64,000 nt of DNA from Epiperipatus broadwayi. Lineage: Eukaryota > Onychophora > Udeonychophora > Euonychophora > Peripatidae. The position numbers were made by a program, and so were the translations under genes. Each line of letters starts with the position of its first letter. Position 1 is the stretch's first letter. The notes below the pieces were generated by a model. The model searched no databases and had not been told where the DNA came from. It saw only the letters and a program-made list of their open reading frames with translations. The stretch covers positions 3,115,273 to 3,179,272 of the forward strand of contig JAQFVV010012423.1 of NCBI GenBank assembly GCA_028023455.1. Direction: 5' to 3'. Of this stretch, positions 54,531-64,000 are shown piece by piece.

Positions 54531-56192
54531 GTCAATTGTAAATTTTATATTTGTATTATATTCATATGTGGATGGATAATTTGAATTTTATATTTGCATT
54601 ATATTCGTAAGTTATATTTGTATTGTATTCGTATGTGGATGAATAATTTAAACCATGAAATTATGGCATAATGATTTGTACATATAATATTTAAGATTAA
54701 ATAAAAATAATGTAAAATGTTTTCTTTATAATATATTTACAGTTTTCTGATTTAAAGTTTAATAGATATAACTGAAACTAAAGTATTTTTATAAGATCTG
54801 TCAAATTTGCTTTTTTTAAAATAAGCAATATAAAGAAAATATGTTAATTCATATCTAGTTAACATAAAAGTCATCGGTTTATAATTAAAAATGGGAATTT
54901 TGTGTAAACAAAAAATCAATTAGTGACCGCACCTGTAAAAGTAAAATTTAGTTTACTGATTGAATTTGTTTCAACAAAAGATGTTATCATTAAATCATAA
55001 TACCGTTACTATCTGCTAAGCCATAACATTTTATACCACCTAAAAAAAAAATTAATTAATGAAATTGGAATCAAAATTATATAATTTATATGTTTTAATA
55101 TTTTTTTAAGTAAATTAAGTATAACACCTCAGAGATTTTATCAGTAGTAGAAATTAGATTATATGATTTTGTTTAATTAAAAGTCGATTGGTCCTGAGGC
55201 AAGCGAAATTAAAAAAAGGTGAAAATATATAAATAGGCTAGCGGAAAAGATACTCCATCTTGCTTTTGAAGAGCTGTTACTACGAGAAGCTGAAAATTTG
55301 TTAATTTATCTAGGGCCTGCTAGTCAGGCAAAAATTTGTTGCCTTTGCCATGATGGAACATCGGAATTTGATCCATCCAAGGCAGGAGCAACAACCAACA
55401 TTGCCTTAACAAGCTTATAAGAAATAGAAGATGCCATAAGCTGTTAAAAGAACTCACCTTCGTTCAAATTCAACTACTCCAGCTATAGGAATACCATCTT
55501 AAATCGTCTCCCAACTAAAGAGAAGATGCCATAAGCCGCCAAAGAACTGATCTTCGTTCCTGCTCGAGTATCTGTTTTAAAATTATTAAAATTGCAGAGC
55601 TCTGTGTAAAATTCAAAATAATCATTATTGCTTCAAAATCAGGTTAGCTAACTATATTGTAAACTCTTTCTAAAATGTCTTATCAATAATATTTCAATTC
55701 TATAAATGACATACTTTTGTTAATTTTCTTTATTAACTTCTTGTTTTGCTATATAACTTAATCACTGCAGTTATATTTATTTCTCTCTTGCTTATTTTAG
55801 TTATTATTAATTATCCTTGTCTTGAAACAGTGCACATTTAGTTGTAAATATATACTTTTTGAAGATATTATTTAAAATCTTCGTATTGTATTAATTATAG
55901 CATCATTTAGCACTCCGTTTCGAACCCCTAATTTATATATAATGGCGACCCTTTGTGCTCATTATCATTTTGTCATTTAGTAAATAATTAATGTAAATAT
56001 AAAATGTTTTTTTTATAAATCCAAACTTTCAACCTTTAATTATTATGTTACTAAAGATTAAACTAGCCTGGAGTGTAATCATAAGTATATTTTTCTTATT
56101 AAAGTATTCGTAAGTCCCTTAAATATACTTTCTCCCTTTAAAAGTTTATTAATTATACATGACTAAGAGATTGAACGGGATAAAGTAAAGTT

Positions 56193-56275
<83 letters not shown>

Positions 56276-57479
56276 CTGTCAGTAGCATATATGTATTTCT
56301 CATGCTACAGAAGAGTTGGCTCTTTTAATAAAGCTGACAAAACTAGTGTTCATTTAATGTATGGTATTTAATTTATAATATACTTTGGCTTGGCAGATGT
56401 GAAATTTATCAATATTTTATCGTTGTGCTGTTATATATATATATAAGATGGCACCACTTTATTATTATACTTGTGCATAGCATATTAGTAAAATCTTTAT
56501 AGCCAACACTACCTCCATAATATGCAATATTCGGCGTTGAACAGAAGCATTCTTGAAAACCCATTCGATCTAAAGCTATCTGTGAGGCTTTATATGCCCA
56601 TATTTAATATATAAATTTATCATAATCGGATGTATTATTAAACTTCACTCCAGACTTGGTTTGATTACATGTATAATAGCCACTGGAACTTTTGATGAAA
56701 GGGCATAACTAATAAGTGGAATGTAGTGATTTATTATATAGCATAAAATTAGCGCAATTAAATAATAACCACAAATTTATTTTGCTAAATGGCCTACCCT
56801 AGAATAATGTTGTTTAGTAAATAAAATGCCTGCATGCATTATCCAACGCTAAGTAATGGGTTATATCAAGTATATATGAAGTTGTCAATAAATATAATTC
56901 ATCATATATCAGTTTCTGTCTCATTAAATCAATCCAATTCACTTATTGACCATGGCTATTCATTAGTAAAGCCCCTATTAATATATTTGATTTTATCTTT
57001 GGCATGTGTCTAGTTTTGAAAGAAGGGGGGGGTTAGCTTTTTTTTTTAAATAAAAAAAAAAAACAATTGTCGTAAAAATTACATTTTTTTTAATTAAAAA
57101 AAAAACAACCACTTTTAGAGTAAATAATTAAAATAAAAGATCGATTTTTAAATTTAGAATTGACTTATAGATTAATAAAATATTTTATGAATAATTATGA
57201 GGATTTCTATGCGATGATTTTGGTGTACTTTCGTGTGCAAATCTATGATACCATTCAAGCGGCCATGATAGCAAATTTCACCGCTCAACTTATATATAAC
57301 ATTTTGACATAGAGTAAATAATTAAAAAAAAAAAGTTCAATTTTTAAAAAAAAAAAAAAATTAAAAATACATCCATTTATAAAACTGTGAAATAGCATGT
57401 GATACTATTAAGTTTGAAAGAATATTTAAATAGTTGTAACTTCTTAATTATTCACACCTGCACATTATATGCCATTTAT

Positions 57480-57853
57480 ATTTTAAGTAGTATGTACATA
57501 AACTCTATCAGTGCGTAGTTTTTCCGTGTGTAACCATGGAGATCTTGGTAGTCGCTGTTACCAGATGACACATGAGCTAGATGTGTTTATGGCAATCAGC
57601 GCCACCTAGGTTCTTGATATCTGCTGGTAGCAGATGATGTAAGCTAAATGGGGTTACGCACTGCGACCAGCGCCACCAATTGGGCAGCTTTGCTGTCAGA
57701 CAGCTGGTGAAATGTTCATGTGCTTACACATTGTGAACAGCACCATCTTTCGGCTGGAATTTGCAATGCTGCATTTGGGGCCCCTACTCTAAGTATTTCT
57801 GTGGTTGACCCTGACCAGCGCGTCTGGTGGCCACATGGGTCAAAATTCACAAG
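57480..57853 (+). repeat. Subterminal tandem repeats, right end of palindrome
   Basis: Inverse of 51042-51420, with about 27 bp missing near 57545 relative to the left arm. It contains CAGCGCCACCTAGG (57597-57610), CCAGCGCCACCAATTGG and GTGAACAGCACCATC. Confidence 0.7.
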
Positions 57854-57885
57854 TACTGTATTTCTAATAATAAAAGTAATATGTA

Positions 57886-58375
57886 TTAATGTAGAAAGTT
57901 TAATTATTATTTTCTGACTGACCAGCTGATTAAAATATTATTTTTTCTTACATTTCATTATTTCATGAATATTAGTTCGTGTCTGATCAATGCCATATAA
58001 AATCATTGCTCAATTTAACTTATTTTTTATTTATAATAAACAAACTTCTCAATTATTGAAATATTAAAAGATTAGCTTATTTTAATTATGTCTGTTTTTA
58101 TTTGATGGTTAGCTACTTGTTTGAAATTGGAAATAAATTAATTATTATTTATTCTTTGCTACCATAGTAATAAGCATAAAGTCACCTTTATCAGCAATTT
58201 TCATATTCATTGTTTGAGTTATTCACAATTTTTTTAAAAAAAGCAAATTAAAAATATATCATAAAATAGTAATGGGGGTAGCAAAAAAAGTCTCAACTAC
58301 ATATATATATCTGGAAGGAAATCAAAGCATATGTCACGTGATTTACTTTAATAAACTTGTACTACAAATGTTATA
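57886..58375. other. AT-rich stretch, nothing recognised
   Basis: No supported feature. Confidence 0.5.
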
Positions 58376-58415
58376 TAATTAGGGCAAATAGCTCTTCATT
58401 TCAGAATATCACTAT

Positions 58416-58455
58416 CCCCAGACTGTTTTCTAGCTGTTGACTTTCATCAGTGAGG
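58416..58455 (-). ncRNA. Hammerhead ribozyme relic, family C left arm
   Basis: On the minus strand: CCTCA, CTGATGA (plus 58444-58450), stem II region AAG-TCAACAG-CTA (poor pairing), GAAA, ACAGT, C17, TGGGG. Inner stem I (CCTCA/TGGGG) and the cleavage GTC match family B. Stem II and stem III have decayed. Confidence 0.6.
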
Positions 58456-58990
58456 TGCTAGGATATTCAAACATTAGATCTAAAAATATCAGTTTAAGCC
58501 CTGCATTTATCTAATAGTTAACTATTAAGTAAAAAATCCGAAATTTTCAGACATCTATATTGTTTTCAAATCCAGTTATCTAACTCAATTACCCATGGGA
58601 CTGAACTATGTTCATGTACACCATATATTAAAAGTTTTAGCTATATATCATCACCAAAGCCTCACAATCAAAAGTATAATTACAAGCATTTATGCTCATT
58701 ATATAACATTTGTTGTACAATCATTTTAAATTAAATCTCATGATGTATGACTTGATTTCCTTGCAATTACAGTTTTGCACTTGAGGCTTTGGCAATATTA
58801 TAAAGATAATGTTGTTAATATATGGTGTATCTGGACTTAGTTCAGTCCCATATGGTATTTGAGTTAGATAACTGGATTTCCAGGCATATAAATGCCTGAA
58901 AATTTCAGATTGTCTACTTAATATTTAACTATTAGATAAATGTTGGGCTTAAACTGCTATTTTTAGATATAATGTCTGAATATCTTAACA

Positions 58991-59031
58991 CCTTTCTGAT
59001 GAAAGCCAACAGCTTGAAATCGATTTTGGAA
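58991..59031 (+). ncRNA. Hammerhead ribozyme relic, family C right arm
   Basis: CTGATGA (58996-59002), perfect stem II AAGC-CAACA-GCTT (59003-59015), GAA (59016-59018), self-complementary stem III ATCGAT. Position 17 is T rather than C, and stem I (CCTTT against TTGGA) is poorly paired. The two arms preserve complementary halves of a good ancestral ribozyme. Confidence 0.62.
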
Positions 59032-59229
59032 TACAATCACTTATCTATTCAATTTATTTCCAAAAAAAATATGTATAATTTAACGTTATAAATTTTTATG
59101 CACTTTATTTAAAAAATAGTTCAAAGTTTATATGCCTGGAAAATAATGAATGAAAATAAACTTTAGATATCTTTAATATTTCTAATAAAATTTAATATAT
59201 ACGATATTTGAGCACAAACTTATCTCATA

Positions 59230-59396
59230 ACACTGATACACTTGAACACATATAGGTCAAAGAGATACATAATCACCAACATAAGTATTTCATGCTAAAC
59301 CAGAAATCATCACTTGGTCCATATTATAATCTCTACACATATATGCAATAAGTGCTCAAATATATATTATGATAGCCATTCTTCATACTTTAATGG
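59230..59396 (+). mobile_element. Half copy of family D fold-back
   Basis: Matches 30541-30703. Shared blocks: CTAAACCAG.A.TCATCA, TTGGTCCA, CACACATATAT, AAGTGCTCA, CTTTAATGGA. It stops exactly where the complete element reaches its axis. The minus strand near 59284-59313 reads GTGATGA-TTTCTGGTTTAGCAT-GAAATAC: a hammerhead-like core with C3 mutated to G. Confidence 0.65.
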
Positions 59397-59709
59397 ATAG
59401 GCTTCGATCCACTTCACACTCCAACTCTTGAACCATCCCTCCAATTAAAAATTTGATGATGGAATGCTTAAAGGTGACCCTGAGGCTGATGCCTTTGTCA
59501 TACCCATGTTGACCCAAAGTCAATATGACCTTCATGTATAGGGCATAATCCATTTAATACATATACAAAGGATGGGAAGACATCTATACTACGTAATAAC
59601 AAATACAGGCTTATTATATACCTGTATGAATATATGTAATATATAGTGTATGTGAGCACAGACTTTCACACGACCCACCACTCTCCACTCTATCTCATAA
59701 CACTGATAC

Positions 59710-59765
<56 letters not shown>

Positions 59766-61849
59766 TATGAGATATAATATATATATATATATATATATAT
59801 TAATCTCATAAATAAGTTCCTTACCAGCTTCTTCTATTCCCATACAATCGTCACCTCCAATAACCATAGACAGTATCTCCTACTCCCTACAATATTTCAT
59901 CTTAGACAATAATAACAACAATAATAATTCAAAATCATGTGTCACAACATCATCCTCTACATGCATGATTCACAGATATTTTTGCACTTTTTTAAAACAT
60001 TTCAAATATCTCTTCAATATTTCACTAATTGACATGGTCATAATAAATATCCAAATAATTATTAGCCACATATGCATATTTCAAAATTTTTATTTGCCAA
60101 GTCTTTTATAATAATATAGTATTATACTTTTAAATAATCAGATCATCCACCACTTAGAATTGCAATTGTTTGAATCATAAACACTTAGCTCTATAATAAT
60201 TAAATCCTAAATAACCATTACTATTTTAAAATATTAAATCATCACATTACTGTTGATTGAATATGATGCCGCCACTAACACATCTCAAGCCCCTAAAGTT
60301 GGAATGTCACAATCTACCTATTTAACCTTCCCATTCCATGTAAGCCTATTATACTCTCCCCATTTTAATACTCGGGACCAACATGTTGCTGGCGCCACAA
60401 TCTACCCTTCGTTATCGTGTGTAGCTGCACTATACTTCAGGCCAATCTAACCGCCCCGTTTCCGCATCTCCACTTCCCCCAAAATAAATATAATATAGTG
60501 AAAATCACCTAACCAAGTTCTAGCTCTAATAATTAATGAAATATTCAATTAAATGCTTTACTAGCTCAAGTTTCTTAAAATTAACTTAGGTTCTGTTTTA
60601 AACTAACTGAAATAAATATTCAGGAATTCATGAGACTACAAGTGGAAATACGGGTGACAAGGTAGATTACATTGAGACAATATCCCACCGGATACCACCT
60701 CAATGGCATAAGAACACTATCCCCCTTATACTACTATTACACATAATAACTACATAGTATTCTTATGACTTCCACAACTTCTAATCACTAAGACTCATTT
60801 AACAATTAAAGTATTAATCTTTTATCTCTAATAACAATAATAGTAATCATCTAGCTTAAATGAAATAATCTCAGGTTCTTAAATTTATTCGCATGTTAAT
60901 AACATATGGTAGCAAAATATGATAAGGGATTTTATGTCATAATCTACTACTCTGAAATTAGATTAATAATAAAACAATAATAATCACAATCTTTATTGCC
61001 TAATCCAACTAGTACAGCTTTCTTTCATTGCAAATTTATAACCGTAATAAATTAGTTAATAATCTAATATCCCCTTTTTTTATCTTTAAGTAATAAAATA
61101 AATTAATAAGTGGCAGTGGTTAGATAATCTGATAAATAAAGGCAGTGGCAACTAATAGCATATAATTAGCAAAATATTATGATAATGGATTGATGACCAG
61201 TAACGCAATGCAATTTTATAATTATTTAATTACAAGAATATCAATAAATATTTAAGATTAAACATACTTCTCTATTTATCTTTTGTTCAAACAATCATAT
61301 ACTTAGTTTAATGGTTGTGAACATACCCTGTGAATTCATGCAATGATGTAGAGAAAACAAAACTCAGACACAAGTTTTAATAAACGAATTTTAAAATTTT
61401 ATTAACATCAATAAAAAATAAATAAAACAAACAAATCCATCTACATCTATTTACAAGGGATATCCTCATTTTTCTTTACACTACAATAGCTGAATTATAC
61501 ACATTTATATTTCTTTTATCATTAATTAAACTTATTATGCCTTTTAAAAGTTATTTATTTATTTCTCATTAGGTTTATCATATCACTTATTTTAACTATT
61601 TTATGGGTAACACCATTCTTTACCTTTTAATATTAAAGTTACTGTATTATAAATTATCTATGTGGATAAACATCATTTATAACATCATAATTTTACAATC
61701 AATATGGTTTTTTAAAGAAAATTACATTTTCTTGTAACTTTATATAAGTCACTCCACATATTATTCAAATATTATTATTACTTTTAACGTTTGTTCTCCA
61801 ATGCTCGTAAACTATAATATGTTTATTCCATAAGCCATACTCATGTATA
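59397..61849. other. AT-rich stretch with two (AT)n tracts and one GC-richer patch
   Basis: (AT)n lies at 59715-59761 and 59777-59801. TCTCATAACACTGATACA occurs at about 59222 and 59690. About 60250-60480 is GC-richer with a 65-codon plus ORF (60253-60450) of no recognisable family; it could be a repeat fragment. The rest shows nothing I can name. Confidence 0.45.
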
Positions 61850-64000
61850 ATACTATAATACGGGTTTAATTATCACCTGTTACAGTTTCACATATACTAT
61901 AATTATCGAATGTTATTGTATTTTTTAAATATGCAATACTTATATTTTTTAAAATATAATCAACAATAAGAAAACGTGAAATTATATTTAATATTTTTGT
62001 ATATTTCTATTTGGATATACTTTTATAAAATTATAGTTCATTTCTTAAAAAAAAAAATTAAAATAATTCTCTAACTCCTTCCCTTCTTAGGATATCTGCA
62101 TCTTTCTTTCAATAATCATAATCTACTCTTCGTTAATACTTAACTATTCTTATTCCAAATAATAGCATGACATACATTCTAAAATATCTATTGTTTTCCT
62201 TTTAATAGACTTATCATATAACGATGTAGTTGCAAGAAATACAGAAAAAGATAGCGAAAGATGTATAGGATATCAGGAAGATAGATAGATAACTTATCCG
62301 TAATATACTTCAAAAATGTATGGAACAGTGTGAATAGGTCCGACATTCATTGTCTAATAACCTTGACGATAAGCATGATGTGGCAGCTATTTACTCAGCT
62401 TTACCAAACATCTAGTACGACTCACAAGAAATATATAAAATACCACTGTCCAAGACAACATGTGTACCTTTCATAGGGCTTTGTTAACTATGCTGATTAA
62501 CATCTAAAACTACCTATTATTTCATTCCCTGTAGTATCCTAGTTTTTAATACATCCTCGTGGTTTCCGAATCACAACGTACTACCAAGTCACTACCCAAA
62601 CTATCTCTCGAGATTTTTACTGTATCCAACATCGATAAAATACTAACTACCTTTTAAAACAATAAACAAAATTTGCTAATATAAAACATTTCCCTATTCC
62701 ATAAGAACAATTTGTCTTGCTTTATTACACTGTAGGTTCAACATCTACATTTTGTTAAAATAACATTTAAATATCCCAATCAGAAAATTAACAGAAAAAT
62801 ATCACATAACCATCGGTTATATTGAACTATATTAATAACACATAAAATGATTATCGCATGCATATTTTTTAAAATCTAATCACATCTCAAAGTGTTTTAG
62901 AGTGTTGTTTTCAAAAATGTGTTTTACAACAATAATAACAATAAACTTTTGCGCTACATTCATTCGATTCTCAGCTGATCTAAATAAATAAAACATACAT
63001 TATATATCATTAATAATTATAAATGTTACCAAAACAATCTTTATCTTCCTATCAGAGTTCGTAGTAGGCTTCTTTCTCTTCGAGCATCGCAAATATACAA
63101 ATTTCCACATACATACAATTTTATTTTAAAATTCAAAATCAAAACATATTATTTCATATAATGTTATATCACGAATTAATGTATTTTGTTTTCCCTATCA
63201 CTATCTAAAACTTAATTCTTAACTTAGATTAGTAAAGAAAATAATTCAAACCATAATCACATATTTTTCTGACGGTAAATCTTGGTTAGTCCCATAATAT
63301 TTATTATTTCTTCTTTTGTCTGAATGTTCTCCTTTCTGCTTATTAAAGTTTTAAATAAATTAGTTCATTTAATAAATGGTTTAGATGATCTTTAGTTATA
63401 GTGTTTAATCCAAAATTATTAGAAAACATTTTATTTAGTTATCCCACGAAGCTTTTTAATGTTCTGGCGAATATTACCTCGGCATGTTGATGCATCTTTA
63501 TTTCTAGTTAAACTACAATTATTTAATAATTACAGTACCAATTGCATTTTCCATGGATCCAATATTTTATATTTCTCTTCTGTAAATTTTTTTTTTCTTT
63601 AGGCGAGTGTTTTCCTTGGTAAACTTCACTTTCATTCATTATTATTTTATATACACTACTTCAGATCTTTAATTATTTTTCTAAAGTATTTTCTCAAGTC
63701 ATCTTAAAGAAAGCAATTCAAACTATTTCAATATTAAAATTCCTTTTGTCCATTTATTCTTATACGAATAATACTTATTTTTATTTTCCATTATCTTCAT
63801 TAACTTTGCGCACAATGTCCTTTCATTGATTTTATACGCATGAAAGCAGCTTTCATAGTGATATGCTATATAAACTATATCAACGAATAATATTAACATA
63901 TTTGGAACATTATAAAATTTACAACTTGGTTTTAAGAATCTATTCATTTTCTATTGAAAACTCCGATTATATTTCGATAAAATCCACTGGCAGGTTACTG
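61850..64000 (+). repeat. Right copy of the diverged direct duplication (partner 1-2160)
   Basis: See the left copy for landmarks. Similarity runs to the window edge, so the true length is unknown. No gene is recognised in it; the 74-codon minus ORF at 63723-63947 is not convincingly conserved in the left copy. Confidence 0.6.

Larger units (their letters stand above)
51011..57885. mobile_element. Giant palindrome, arms about 3.4 kb, almost no spacer
   Basis: The left arm (about 51011-54528) is the reverse complement of the right arm (about 54530-57885). The axis is ATTGACTAAGTCAAT at about 54522-54536. Paired landmarks: GACCCATGTGGCCACCAGA (51061) with GGCCACATGGGTC (about 57829); TAGTTAGCTAACCTGA (about 53377) with AGGTTAGCTAACTATATTG (about 55642); CTCGAGCTGGAATGAAGG (53463) with the inverse near 55560; a poly(C) run at 51889 with poly(G) near 57025; AT tracts at 52761-52837 and 56198-56271. 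Arms differ by scattered substitutions and arm-specific indels. There is no transposase or other protein domain. Possible natures: a fold-back DNA transposon, an inverted duplication of a non-autonomous element, or an assembly artefact. Confidence 0.85.
58376..59040. mobile_element. Fold-back element, family C, hammerhead in each arm
   Basis: The left arm (about 58400-58670) mirrors the right arm (about 58780-59035), with a spacer of about 110 bp. Landmarks: CCAGTTATCTAACTCAA against TTTGAGTTAGATAACTGG, TTTATCTAATAGTTAACTAT against ATTTAACTATTAGATAAAT, and GGACTGAACTATGTTCATG against GGACTTAGTTCAGTCCCATA (the shared block). The outer ends are hammerhead motifs pointing outwards. Arms are diverged. 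Confidence 0.8.

Noticed and set aside
51018-57917. Similar ORFs at both palindrome ends (51018-51254 minus, 57720-57917 plus)
   Set aside because: They fall in GC-richer subterminal tandem repeats, start differently and diverge at their ends; no protein domain is visible.

Overview
The window looks like a gene desert from an animal nuclear genome. It is very AT-rich, contains no convincing intact host gene, rRNA or tRNA, and is packed with (AT)n and (GATA)n microsatellites, tandem repeats, fold-back (inverted) repeats and decayed retroelements. Penelope-like elements (PLEs), tRNA-derived SINE-like sequence and hammerhead-ribozyme repeats together suggest an invertebrate. A mollusc, possibly a cephalopod, is my best guess, but the window does not prove it.

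Layout. 1-2160 is a diverged direct copy of 61850-64000. 3374-4172 is a decayed PLE with a GIY-YIG endonuclease. 5680-5860 is a SINE-like piece. 6990-7340, 8028-8344 and 10471-10940 are simple repeats. 11930-12760 is a minisatellite. 13955-17470 is a weak candidate LTR-type element. 19318-19799 and 25320-25453 are fold-backs. 27941-29747 is an array of 400-bp units, tandem and then inverted, carrying hammerhead ribozymes. 30483-30920 and 31911-32125 are further fold-backs with hammerhead-like cores. 33000-34373 is a broken coiled-coil protein gene. 34592-34856 is a second PLE tail. 34865-39538 is an LTR element with about 2.07-kb LTRs and only about 0.53 kb between them. 39871-40552 is a fold-back carrying the best hammerhead in the window. 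46463-48040 is a PLE with reverse transcriptase and GIY-YIG domains. 51011-57885 is a palindrome of about 6.9 kb with almost no spacer. 58376-59040 is another hammerhead fold-back. The rest is AT-rich sequence in which I recognise nothing.

Main result. At least three fold-back or tandem repeat families (here A at 27.9-29.7 kb, B at 40 kb, C at 58.4-59.0 kb) contain type I hammerhead ribozyme motifs. Each has the CUGANGA and GAAA core and an almost loopless stem III; A and B also have a two-part stem I. All three share a block around a GTTCAGACCCATATG-like core upstream of the ribozyme. Family A has the organisation of animal retrozymes, or of PLE-derived ribozyme repeats. Several of its inversion and deletion joints fall inside ribozyme stem II.
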